Below, in pieces: positions 26,551-34,842 of a DNA stretch of 64,000 bases. The position numbers were made by a program, and so were the translations under genes. Under the pieces are notes generated by a model. The model saw only the letters and a program-made list of their open reading frames with translations. It had not been told where the DNA came from and ran no database searches. Source of the DNA: Anaerolineales bacterium UBA2181 (GTDB lineage Bacteria; Chloroflexota; Anaerolineae; Promineifilales; UBA4811). Where the stretch lies: positions 1 through 64,000 of the forward strand of contig DCVT01000012.1 of assembly GCA_002328075.1 (NCBI GenBank). The letters run 5' to 3'. The stretch's first letter is position 1. Each line of letters starts with the position of its first letter.

Positions 26551-28319
26551 CGGCACGCATTCTTCTGTTGTTCGGGCTTTTGGCCATCCTGGTTACGTGG
26601 CCGCTTGCCCTGCACCTGGGCACGCAGGTGATCGGACCGTTTCGCGGCGATAACCTGGAATACGTCTGGAAGATCTGGTGGGTCAAACACGCCCTGCTTG
26701 ACCTGAACCAGTCACCATTGGTGCAGCCGGATATCTACTACCCATTCGGTTATCCTCTGGCGTATGGCGAGATCACACCCAGCCACACCTACTTGGGCCT
26801 GCCGCTGACGGCGCTCCTTGGTCCTGTCGCAACCTACAACCTATTCATCCTGGTGTCATTCGCGCTCACGGGGTTATTCACCGTGTTGTTGGTGCGTCGA
26901 TTGACGGGCAGCACGCCCGCCGGTCTGGTGGCCGGGTTGATCCTGGCCTACTGCCCATACCGGATGGCGCGGATTGCCGGCAACCTGCCGCTGATTGATA
27001 CCCAATGGTTGCCGCTGGTGCTGCTTTTCCTGGAGCGGTACGCCGACCGGCGACGGTGGCCGGATGCGGTGGGTGCCGGCCTTGGCGTGGCCGCCAGTGC
27101 GCTGTCGAGTTGGTATTATGCGGCCGCGTTGGGTTTGCTGTTGCCGGTCTATGTGGTGGCTCGGTTTCGTCTGTTAGGCGGGCAGCGCTGGCGATTCTGG
27201 TTGACCGGCGGGCTAGCATGTGTCCTTGCCGCCGTCCTGCCCCTGATTCCGTTCTTGATTCCCTACCTCTCTGTCCAACAGGCGGGGGAGGCCAGTACAC
27301 CGCTGGAGCAGGCAGCGTTCTGGTCCGCCAGTCTGACTGACTATCTGACACCCAACCCGCGCCATTTCGTCTGGGGAAACTGGGTCACGGAACGCCTGGT
27401 CTTCTACCCGGGAGGCTTGCCATATGAGTTCATACTGGGTTGGGGCCTCGTATCCACCGTGCTGGCGCTGTACGGCTGGCGGCGTGGGCGCGAGACGACG
27501 GTGCGGGGATGGCTACCCTGGACCGCGGTTGCGGTGCTCCTCAGTCTGGGTCCGGTGTTCACTCTGTTCGACAAGCTGGTGACACTGCCGGCCCCGGCGG
27601 CCGCGGCGCAAACCATCAACGAAACGCTCACCTGGTTGGGCCGACGCTCTTTGGCCGGCGAACCCTATCTTTCGGCACCGCCGGGTCGTTTTGTCGTCCC
27701 TCTGCCCGCACTGCTGCTGCGCTGGTTTGTGCCCGGGTTCGTGGGCATGCGAAGTTGGGGCAGGCTATCCATCCTGGCCACCTTGGGCGTGGCGGTGTTG
27801 GCAGGTATTGGGGTGGACGCCTTTCTCCGGGGCGAGTTGGAGCACAAGCCGACCCGGCGCTCCGGTTTGCGGAAGTGGTCGGCCGCAGTTCTGTTGGCAG
27901 GATTGATCTTTTTCGAATTCTACACGGGTCCGCAGGCACTCATCACGCCCGGCCCGCGGCCGGTTGATCTGTGGCTGGCATCGCAACCCCGGCGCACCAC
28001 GTTAGTCCAGATGCCGTTGGTGAGCGCGCTAAGTGGACCACAGATGTACTACACCATGCACCATGGGCAACGCATCATCAGCGGTTACGGCACCTACCTG
28101 CCAATTTTGTTCGAAGCCAACTATCCCGAGCTGCTCGATTTCCCTTCTGACGAATCAATCGATGTGCTGGCGAGTTGGCCCGGTGGGGGAGTGGAAACGA
28201 TCTTGATCGACGAGTCCGACGTGCCGGCTGGCGACTCGCTGTGGCAGGCTGTGGCCGTACAGAGCAGATTGCAGCTCGAAGCAATAGTGGGCAGCGTCGC
28301 CGTTTACAGACTGAAATGA
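26523..28319 (+). CDS. Multi-spanning membrane protein, GT-C/YfhO-like
   Basis: 598 residues from ATG 26523; a GTG at 26547, overlapping the stop of the small upstream ORF, is an alternative start that would remove only eight residues. The first helix is followed by GDNLEYVWKIWWVKHAL and a DIYYPFGYPLAYGE loop, the acidic/aromatic pattern typical of this bacterial GT-C-like group. About eleven helices follow, then a soluble segment of about 130 residues. A PGFVGMRSWGRLS motif near residue 400 recurs in related uncharacterised proteins as I remember them. Probably involved in surface polysaccharide or glycoprotein synthesis; the exact reaction is unknown. Confidence 0.6.
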   Translation: MQQPGYTVVTARILLLFGLLAILVTWPLALHLGTQVIGPFRGDNLEYVWKIWWVKHALLDLNQSPLVQPDIYYPFGYPLAYGEITPSHTYLGLPLTALLGPVATYNLFILVSFALTGLFTVLLVRRLTGSTPAGLVAGLILAYCPYRMARIAGNLPLIDTQWLPLVLLFLERYADRRRWPDAVGAGLGVAASALSSWYYAAALGLLLPVYVVARFRLLGGQRWRFWLTGGLACVLAAVLPLIPFLIPYLSVQQAGEASTPLEQAAFWSASLTDYLTPNPRHFVWGNWVTERLVFYPGGLPYEFILGWGLVSTVLALYGWRRGRETTVRGWLPWTAVAVLLSLGPVFTLFDKLVTLPAPAAAAQTINETLTWLGRRSLAGEPYLSAPPGRFVVPLPALLLRWFVPGFVGMRSWGRLSILATLGVAVLAGIGVDAFLRGELEHKPTRRSGLRKWSAAVLLAGLIFFEFYTGPQALITPGPRPVDLWLASQPRRTTLVQMPLVSALSGPQMYYTMHHGQRIISGYGTYLPILFEANYPELLDFPSDESIDVLASWPGGGVETILIDESDVPAGDSLWQAVAVQSRLQLEAIVGSVAVYRLK

Positions 28320-28335
28320 GCCCAGACTAGGCCAT

Positions 28336-30771
28336 ATGGCCACGACTATCCTTCGTTATCAAGGCAGCATTCAATGGAGCAGAGCTAGCAAGATCGCTCT
28401 GTTGGTGTTGCTCCAGCTATACCTGGTTATGGCCGTCGCGATGGTTGCCGGTTTGTTTGACCATCAGTGGCGGCTGGCCAATCTCGTCGCCTTGGCGCTG
28501 CTTTGCGGAGGGTGGCTTGTCATCAGGGCCCTGAAACGCGAGGGGACAATCAAGACAGCTCTAGACTGGCTGATAGTCGCCGGATTCGGATGGTATGTCA
28601 TTGCTGCCGTGTTCTCTATGGATCGCAGGGTCAGTGCGGAGTGGGTCGCCTATTTGGGGCTGCATATCCTGTGGTACTATGTCTCACTTGACCTTTTTCG
28701 TCGCGAGCGCCCCTGGAACGCTTTTTCTGCCAGTGTGACCATCACAGGGGCGGTCATCGCCGCACCGGTGGTCGCAACGTCCGTTTTCCTCAGAATGGCG
28801 ATCGAGCAACAACCGTTGGCTGTCACTCGGATTAGCTCTCTGATGCTTAACCCTAACCTGTTGGGAGCCTACCTGTGCCTGGCATGGGGATACACGCACT
28901 ACCACCTGATCGGCGCGAGGACGCAACGCAGCCGGTGCGTGCTGGTTGTCATGGCAGTTCTGCTAGGAGCAGCCGTTCTCCTCACCCAATCTCGGGGAGC
29001 CCTGCTGAACCTGGCCGTTTTCGCCGTCACGCTGGTCATTGCCAGATGGTTAGCCCATCCATGGAGACTTACCTGGAAACAGTGGTTAGGGGTGTTGGCT
29101 GTGATTGTCGCCGTCAGCGCGACACTCGGAATCCTGGTGACACACCTGAATAGTCCTGTAAGTAATGCTGCGCGGTTGGAGACCTGGAGAGTGGCAGTCA
29201 AAACAATTGCTCGCCGGCCAGGGATAGGTGCAGGCCCAGGTCTGTACGGCCGGATGTGGCTCGAACTCCATGACCCTGCCCAGAGCCGGCAGCTGTTCAA
29301 CCATGCCCACAACCTGGCCCTCACCGTCGCCGCCGAGACCGGGCTGGTATCCATAGTGTTTCTAGCTGTTGCGGGCATCGTGTCCATTCGGCAAGCGTGG
29401 CGACGATTGCTGAGCACGGCCGACCGAAATCGACAATGGAAACGGATGATTGCGTTGGCCACACTGGTGGGTTTCATGGCCCACTTGCAGGTTGAATACT
29501 TGTTCGACTATCCCCTGTTGGCCATTCTCCTGTTGCCGCTCCTGGCCCAGAGCACCCGTTCAGACGCTAATCGACGTCGCCCCCTCGTCTTTCTTGCGTT
29601 TCCCACTGTCGTGGTGGTATTGACTACAATCATCTACATCACAATCACCCCCGCTTTTGGGAAGTACGACAAGGCACGCGCTGCGGACTCGCAGGGTGAT
29701 TTGGATCAAGCGACAAGGTACTTTGAGCAGGCGATTGCAGACGACCCCACCCTGCGGTTCTACCAAAGGCAGTATGCGATTATCCTGGGTGATTACGCCC
29801 TTAAGGCCCCTCCGGTCACACGAAACGAGTACAACACCTTTGAGGACGCCTTCCTATTCAGCGGGTATTTCGCTCCCGACCATGCTTTCTTGGCATGTCT
29901 GGAGTGGAATGCCGGCAACCTCTCTGCGGCAATAACCCGCATGGAACGTGCATGCGAGTTGGATCCTGCAAATATGCGCTATGCGTTGAACCTGGGAATG
30001 TACTATGAGGCCGCAGGGAACCTCGACCAGGCCACAGCTCAATACCGGCAGGTTGTCAGTGCGGAACCATCGATCCTTGCCGGTGATTTTTGGATCGGGA
30101 ATCGGAAACGGGAAGCGCTCCGTTACGATCTGTCACAGACACTCCTGGCACGCCTGCCGCTGGACGAGTATTCCAGGCGGGGGGAACTCTTCTCTTGGCT
30201 GGGGGATTTTGAAACCGCGTCTCGATATTATGTAAGGCAAACAGAAACTGTCAGTCCCTTCTTGGGTTGGTTAGGCTTGGCCGAATTGGCGCTCACCCAG
30301 GCGGATGCACAACGGGCTCTGGCAGAAGTGACGCGCGCCCTGACGGAGAACCCTGAGGACAGCCAGGCGCTTCTGATCCGGGCGCGCATCGAACTCCTCA
30401 ACTACAACCCGGCAGCAGCGATGCGAATTCTTGCCGGTATCCATGTGTCTTCGCCGTCAGTATCGTTTTTCCGTGGTGAAGCAGCCTTGCTGCAGGGCGA
30501 TCTGCAGACCGCCGAACAGTGGTATTTGGACGCAATTCACCAGGTCTCTGAGCGTTGGGCATCCGCAGACAGACTCGCAGATTACCACTTTGTAGGCCGC
30601 CGGCCGCGCATGGAAACCGAGGAGGTGCGCTGCCTGGACTGGCCGTTCCCCGACGAGGGAACCACACTGCCGGCCAAACGCCTGTTTGAAATCTATCGGC
30701 AAAAGGACGACCAAGCAGGAATGGAGAACCTTCGGCAGATGTTGCCCTACAGCCTTCGCTGGATATACTGA
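28336..30771 (+). CDS. O-antigen ligase (Wzy_C) family protein with C-terminal TPR domain
   Basis: 811 residues. About eleven helices in residues 15-430 contain the Wzy_C/WaaL-type landmarks: TQSRGA in a cytoplasmic turn, a large extracytoplasmic loop with ARLETWR and GAGPGLYG, and the HAHN motif whose His is essential in O-antigen ligases. After the last helix (about residue 435) the protein continues with about 370 soluble residues containing helical pairs of TPR type, such as DLDQATRYFEQAIADDP and NLDQATAQYRQVVSAEP. WaaL/PglL-like enzymes transfer an assembled polyprenyl-linked glycan to lipid or protein. The TPR part could select the protein acceptor. It sits in the glycosyltransferase array 17 bp after its neighbour. 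Confidence 0.8.
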   Translation: MATTILRYQGSIQWSRASKIALLVLLQLYLVMAVAMVAGLFDHQWRLANLVALALLCGGWLVIRALKREGTIKTALDWLIVAGFGWYVIAAVFSMDRRVSAEWVAYLGLHILWYYVSLDLFRRERPWNAFSASVTITGAVIAAPVVATSVFLRMAIEQQPLAVTRISSLMLNPNLLGAYLCLAWGYTHYHLIGARTQRSRCVLVVMAVLLGAAVLLTQSRGALLNLAVFAVTLVIARWLAHPWRLTWKQWLGVLAVIVAVSATLGILVTHLNSPVSNAARLETWRVAVKTIARRPGIGAGPGLYGRMWLELHDPAQSRQLFNHAHNLALTVAAETGLVSIVFLAVAGIVSIRQAWRRLLSTADRNRQWKRMIALATLVGFMAHLQVEYLFDYPLLAILLLPLLAQSTRSDANRRRPLVFLAFPTVVVVLTTIIYITITPAFGKYDKARAADSQGDLDQATRYFEQAIADDPTLRFYQRQYAIILGDYALKAPPVTRNEYNTFEDAFLFSGYFAPDHAFLACLEWNAGNLSAAITRMERACELDPANMRYALNLGMYYEAAGNLDQATAQYRQVVSAEPSILAGDFWIGNRKREALRYDLSQTLLARLPLDEYSRRGELFSWLGDFETASRYYVRQTETVSPFLGWLGLAELALTQADAQRALAEVTRALTENPEDSQALLIRARIELLNYNPAAAMRILAGIHVSSPSVSFFRGEAALLQGDLQTAEQWYLDAIHQVSERWASADRLADYHFVGRRPRMETEEVRCLDWPFPDEGTTLPAKRLFEIYRQKDDQAGMENLRQMLPYSLRWIY

Positions 30772-30834
30772 TCCAATTCGGCGGTGGCGGATGATGCGTG
30801 ACCAGGAATAAAGACACCGGCAGAAGGTCAGAGG

Positions 30835-32457
30835 ATGCGTAACCGAACCCGCAAAGGGCCGGCCGTGATGCCGTTGGCGCTGCTGTTGCTCGCGAGTCTT
30901 TTCGTAGCCGTCCTGACTTCAGTGCCCATCCTCCAGCCGGGTACGATGGACTCGCATTACTACTATGGTGCGGGCCAGAGTCTTCTTCAGTCGCATGCCT
31001 TTGTCGAGCCCATCATCTGGAACTATCTGGATCCTCCAGCCGGATTGCCCGCGCCGAGTCATCTTTACTGGATGCCGCTGCCTTCCATCCTGGTTGCACT
31101 GGCCCAGGCCATACTCGGACCGACCTTCAAAGCTAGTCAGATACCCTTTATCCTCCTGACGGCCGCCCTGCCGCTCGTCAGCTTCCTGACGAGTTGGCAC
31201 CTGTCGCACAACCAGCGTCACGCACTGATTGCCGGGGTGTTGACCATTTTCAGTGGTTTCTTCCTGCCTTACTGGACCATTCCCGAGACATTTGCCCCCT
31301 TTGCAGTGGCGGGCGGGCTGGCGCTATACTGTCTGGCACGTTGGGGCGAGAACCGCGACGGATGGTGGTTACTCGCTGCCGGTCTTCTGGCAGGTCTCGG
31401 CCATCTGGGCCGGGCTGACGGCATACTGCTGCTGTTGGCCGGCCTCATCTTTGTCGTCGTGCAGCAGACGGGCAAGCGGGTCAGCCTACCAGCAACAAAA
31501 ACGACACCGACAATCATTGCCCGCGCCGTGGCGCTTTTGACCCTGGGATACCTGGTAGTGATGACCCCCTGGTTCATGCGCAATTGGTTGGTGATCGGCT
31601 CACCGCTGTCGGCCGCCGGCGCCAGGACCGTCTTTATGCGTAGCTATGACGAATTGTTCAGCTACGGCACACCGCTCACCTGGGAGCACTTGAGCGCGTG
31701 GGGCTGGGGAAACATCTTGCGCTCCAAGCTGGGAGCGGCCTGGAGCAACCTTCAGACCTTTGTGGCGGTGGACAACTTGATCTTCCTGACCCCGCTGACC
31801 CTGATCGGCCTTTGGCAGATGCGTAAGCGACCCTTCTTGTGGCCGGCGGCACTCTATGCGGCGCTGCTATTCGGCGTGATGACCCTGTTCTTTACATTTC
31901 CAGGCGCTCGCGGTGGCGTTTTTCATTCCAGCGCTGCCCTGCTGCCCGCCATCATGGCGGTTGCGATGGTGGGGCTGGACACGGCGGTGGATTGGGTAGC
32001 CCTCCGTCGGCGCCGGTGGGACCGGCAATCCGCCCGGAGATTCTTTAGTTACGGCGCGGCCGTGCTGGCTGCCGGCTTGAGCCTCTTTGTGTACCAACGG
32101 CGGGTCATCGGCGACGGGAGTTGGGCCAACCCAGCCTGGAACCAGGCAGACGCCGTCATGGTGGCGGTAGGCGAGTGGCTGATGGCGAATGAGCCAGATC
32201 GGCCGGTGGTGATGGTGGGTAACCCGCCTGCGTTTCATTTCCACACCGGCCTGCCCGCGATCGTGGTGCCCAACGAGGGTCTGGAGCGCACATTGGCGGC
32301 CGCCCATCGCTACGGGGCCAAGTTCTTGGTGCTGGATGAGAATCAACCGGCGCCACTGACCCCCTTGTATCAGGGGCACGAGACAAGCCCCGCGCTGAAC
32401 CTGGTCTGGCAGAAAAGCTCCGTCCGATTGTATCAGCTCGTGGCGGGAGATCCGTAG
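30835..32457 (+). CDS. GT39-like membrane glycosyltransferase
   Basis: A 540-residue multi-spanning protein, last of the array. After the first helix comes a loop with TMDSHYYYGAGQSLL and, further on, a YLDPPAGLPAPSHLYWMP segment. About ten helices follow, then a soluble C-terminal part of roughly 110 residues with PVVMVGNPPAFHFHTG, as is common in these proteins. Upstream GAGG precedes the ATG. A 63-bp gap separates it from the ligase gene, so it may be cotranscribed. The donor sugar is not evident. Confidence 0.65.
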   Translation: MRNRTRKGPAVMPLALLLLASLFVAVLTSVPILQPGTMDSHYYYGAGQSLLQSHAFVEPIIWNYLDPPAGLPAPSHLYWMPLPSILVALAQAILGPTFKASQIPFILLTAALPLVSFLTSWHLSHNQRHALIAGVLTIFSGFFLPYWTIPETFAPFAVAGGLALYCLARWGENRDGWWLLAAGLLAGLGHLGRADGILLLLAGLIFVVVQQTGKRVSLPATKTTPTIIARAVALLTLGYLVVMTPWFMRNWLVIGSPLSAAGARTVFMRSYDELFSYGTPLTWEHLSAWGWGNILRSKLGAAWSNLQTFVAVDNLIFLTPLTLIGLWQMRKRPFLWPAALYAALLFGVMTLFFTFPGARGGVFHSSAALLPAIMAVAMVGLDTAVDWVALRRRRWDRQSARRFFSYGAAVLAAGLSLFVYQRRVIGDGSWANPAWNQADAVMVAVGEWLMANEPDRPVVMVGNPPAFHFHTGLPAIVVPNEGLERTLAAAHRYGAKFLVLDENQPAPLTPLYQGHETSPALNLVWQKSSVRLYQLVAGDP

Positions 32458-32673
32458 AAACCTAGTCAAGCGTCCGTGGGGTGGCGGTCGTCATCGGTGT
32501 TACTCTGGTTGGCCTGGCCCTGTCCAGTCATGGTTCGGGCCTTTTCCACCATCAGTCCTCCATTGGAACTGGGAGGTAGTCAGGCGACCGCCGGCTGCGA
32601 CGGTCAGTTCGATTTCCTGTTGGATCACGCAAGTTGCTGCGTTCTTGCGCCGAACCACCCTCTCTCGGCGAAT

Positions 32674-32702
32674 TTGCCAAACCCTCGCGAATGCTGTACA
32701 CT
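32674..32702 (+). promoter_or_regulatory. recA promoter
   Basis: TTGCCA (32674-32679) and TACACT (32697-32702) are separated by exactly 17 bp, placing transcription start near 32709. The 287-bp interval 32458-32744 between the glycosyltransferase array and recA holds this promoter and the inverted repeat at 32708-32726, and nothing else recognisable. No CGAAC-type Gram-positive LexA box is visible. Confidence 0.6.
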
Positions 32703-32707
32703 TTGAG

Positions 32708-32726
32708 CGGGCTTGACACAAGCCCG
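32708..32726 (+). promoter_or_regulatory. Perfect 7-bp inverted repeat at the recA start site
   Basis: CGGGCTT and AAGCCCG flank a 5-nt centre (GACAC). The repeat coincides with the predicted +1 of recA, so it is either an operator (an SOS-repressor site would be expected here) or a stem-loop at the very 5' end of the mRNA. Confidence 0.45.
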
Positions 32727-32744
32727 AAAATCCTGTGGAAGCGA

Positions 32745-33767
32745 ATGGTGAACGAGGGACGGGAGAAAGCACTGGACGTTGCCTTGGCCACCATCACCAA
32801 AAAGTACGGTGATGGTGCCGTTATGCGTTTGGGACAAACCAGGCTGATGTTAGTTGAGGCGGTCTCGACTGGTTCGCTAGCCCTGGACATTGCCCTGGGC
32901 ATTGGCGGCATCCCGCGTGGCAGAGTCACCGAGGTTTTTGGTCCCGAATCCTCGGGCAAGACCACACTCTGCCAACACGTTGTGGCCGAAGCTCAGCGAC
33001 AGGGCGGAATTTGCGCCTTTATCGATATGGAGCACGCACTCGATCCTCGCTATGCTGCCAAATGCGGCGTGGACTTGAATCGCCTGTACATCTCGCAGCC
33101 GGATACGGGTGAGCAGGCACTGGAGATCGTAGAGATGCTTGTTCGTTCCGGCACCATGGATGTGGTTGTCGTTGACTCGGTTGCCGCGTTGGTGCCAAGG
33201 GCCGAAATCGAAGGCGACATGGGCGACCCGTCAATGGGCAGTATGGCGCGACTGATGAGCCAGGCATTGCGCAAATTGTCGGGCGCCATCAAGCAGTCCA
33301 ACACAGCCATGATCTTTACCAACCAGTTGCGGGAAAAGATCGGCGTGGTCTACGGCAGCCCAGAGACAACGACCGGCGGAAACGCACTCAAGTTCTACGC
33401 CAGCATTCGATTGGACGTACGGCGCATTGAAACCCTCAAATCCCAGGGGCAGACCATAGGGTCCCGAGTGCGCGCTCGGGTAAAGAAGAACAAGGTTGCT
33501 CCCCCTTTTCGTGAAGCCGAGTTCGACATCATGTACGCAGAGGGGATCAGCAAGACGGGCGACGTTTTAGACCTAGGAGTAGAGCACGGAATCATTGAGA
33601 AGCGGGGTTCGTTCTACCGGTACCAGGAGACACTGATCGGCCAGGGCAGAGAGGCGGGTAAATCCTTTCTTTGTGAGAATCCGCAGATTTCCCTGTCCAT
33701 CGAAAACACGATCCGGAGAGCGACCGGCTTGCCGCAATTGCCAGAGTACGACCCTGCTAACAACTAG
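32745..33767 (+). CDS. recA: Recombinase RecA
   Basis: A 340-residue RecA, the ATPase that forms filaments on single-stranded DNA for strand exchange and SOS induction. Walker A GPESSGKT is at residues 66-73, the Walker B/LVVDSVAAL-type segment (here VVVVDSVAALV) is present, as are the MEHALDP and TNQLREKIGV motifs of the family. The ATG at 32745 is chosen because it gives the normal RecA length; GGAAG lies just upstream, and in-frame starts at 32634 and 32691 would lie at or before the predicted transcription start. The C-terminus is short without the long acidic tail of proteobacterial RecA. recX and rny follow on the same strand. Confidence 0.97.
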   Translation: MVNEGREKALDVALATITKKYGDGAVMRLGQTRLMLVEAVSTGSLALDIALGIGGIPRGRVTEVFGPESSGKTTLCQHVVAEAQRQGGICAFIDMEHALDPRYAAKCGVDLNRLYISQPDTGEQALEIVEMLVRSGTMDVVVVDSVAALVPRAEIEGDMGDPSMGSMARLMSQALRKLSGAIKQSNTAMIFTNQLREKIGVVYGSPETTTGGNALKFYASIRLDVRRIETLKSQGQTIGSRVRARVKKNKVAPPFREAEFDIMYAEGISKTGDVLDLGVEHGIIEKRGSFYRYQETLIGQGREAGKSFLCENPQISLSIENTIRRATGLPQLPEYDPANN

Positions 33768-33886
33768 ATGACGCAAAAGGCTGCGCGAACTGTTATGGTC
33801 CACATGAACCATCCCCAAGGTCGGGGTGTACTCCCAAGAGGAAGCGGTCGCGGGCTGACAATGGCCCTCGATATCAGGTCCGGAAT

Positions 33887-34173
33887 GGCTGTAAGGAACA
33901 GCCCTCCGTTTGCAGGCCAGCAGGCACGCGTTCAGTTACTTGCCCTGCAGCCTCTGTCAGGAGCCGGTCGTAACCGATTGCTCTGGACAGACAAGAGTAT
34001 CTCTCGTGGCGCTTTCGTGGGAGTCATGTAGTAGGTAACCACCACCCCGGGGGTGGTGTCGTGATCATCAGGCGATCTCGCCTGATCCCGGTGACCGGTC
34101 AGCTGATCGGCCCGTAGGCGGACATAACAACCCTGGTTTGCCAGCCGTGGCGTTTTGCGTCACGGCTTTTTTT
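33887..34173 (+). ncRNA. Candidate structured RNA between recA and recX
   Basis: The 414 bp between recA and recX (33768-34181) lack a convincing gene but hold a string of stable hairpins. These are 33887-33903 (GGCTGT/ACAGCC); 33954-33990 (5+5+4 bp stem with one mismatch, a 3-nt bulge and a 4-nt loop); 33994-34004 (4 bp); 34040-34058 (8 bp, 3-nt loop); 34067-34086 (8 bp, 4-nt loop); 34095-34110 (6 bp); then the intrinsic terminator at 34143-34173. An 87-codon frame (33768-34031) starts directly at the recA stop but lacks a start signal. It resembles no tmRNA, RNase P, 6S or SRP RNA that I can recognise. It could be an independent small RNA or a long structured recX leader. Confidence 0.4.
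34143..34173 (+). terminator. Intrinsic terminator / attenuator just before recX
   Basis: A 7-bp stem AGCCGTG/CACGGCT with an 11-nt loop is followed by seven T. The T-run ends only 8 nt before the recX ATG at 34182, so it either ends the recA transcript or acts as an attenuator of recX; the recX ribosome binding region is nearly buried in it. Confidence 0.8.
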
Positions 34174-34181
34174 GTGACCGG

Positions 34182-34829
34182 ATGGCTGGAACGATTACCG
34201 CACTTGTCGTGCAAAGGAAAAACCGGAAACGCGTGAACGTCTTCCTGGATGGAGAATACGTGTTTTCCCTCGCTGACACTGAGACAGCTCACCTGCAAGT
34301 GGGTCAGCGGCTGGAGGACGCCACCATCCGGGAGCTTGAGCGCACTGATGCTCGCGCCAGGGCATATTCACAGGCACTCCTTTTTTTGGCGCTTCGGCCG
34401 CGCAGCCAACGCGAAGTGAAGGATAACCTGGCAGCCAAAGGCTATTCGAATGATGAAATCTGCGCGGTGTTGAAGCGCCTAAAGGATGGCGGCCTGGTTG
34501 ACGACCTGGCGTTCGCCCAGTACTGGGTCGATCAGCGACAGACGTTTCGGCCGCGCAGCATTGCGGCGTTGCGGCACGAATTGCGCCAAAAAGGAGTGGA
34601 ACCGGAGACCATCGCATCGTCCGTGGGGGCAGTCGACGAGGAAGCTCTGGCGTATCAGGCCGCAACCAAATGGGTCAGGCATGGGTCCCTCCTGACCGGC
34701 AACGATCTGCAAAAGCTCAGTTCGTTCCTGTTGCGACGCGGTTTTTCATACCGTTTGGTTCGGGAAACCGTCTCTCGTGTGGCCGGCGAATTGGGCCGGG
34801 ACCTTTCATCAACCAACGATTCTGATTGA
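34182..34829 (+). CDS. recX: Regulatory protein RecX
   Basis: A 215-residue RecX, which binds RecA filaments and limits recombinase activity. An N-terminal segment with the VNVFLDGEYVFSL pattern is followed by three-helix repeats typical of RecX: LRPRSQREVKDNL, LKDGGLVDDLAFAQYWVDQR and RPRSIAALRHELRQKGV. The ATG at 34182 is preferred to 34155 because the latter lies inside the terminator stem. The Shine-Dalgarno is weak (CCGG), in keeping with low expression or translational control. It ends 13 nt before rny. The recA-recX-rny order is known from several phyla. Confidence 0.9.
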   Translation: MAGTITALVVQRKNRKRVNVFLDGEYVFSLADTETAHLQVGQRLEDATIRELERTDARARAYSQALLFLALRPRSQREVKDNLAAKGYSNDEICAVLKRLKDGGLVDDLAFAQYWVDQRQTFRPRSIAALRHELRQKGVEPETIASSVGAVDEEALAYQAATKWVRHGSLLTGNDLQKLSSFLLRRGFSYRLVRETVSRVAGELGRDLSSTNDSD

Positions 34830-34842
34830 GGAGACAGTAAAG

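Noticed and set aside
33877..33903. CAGGTCCGGAA...GGAACAGCC resembling the SRP RNA helix 8 loop
   Set aside because: The spacing is wrong: the bases instead form a simple 6-bp hairpin, and the flanking SRP helices are absent.
33768..34031. 87-codon ORF directly after recA
   Set aside because: Starts at the recA stop without a ribosome binding site, contains no recognisable segment and overlaps strong RNA hairpins.
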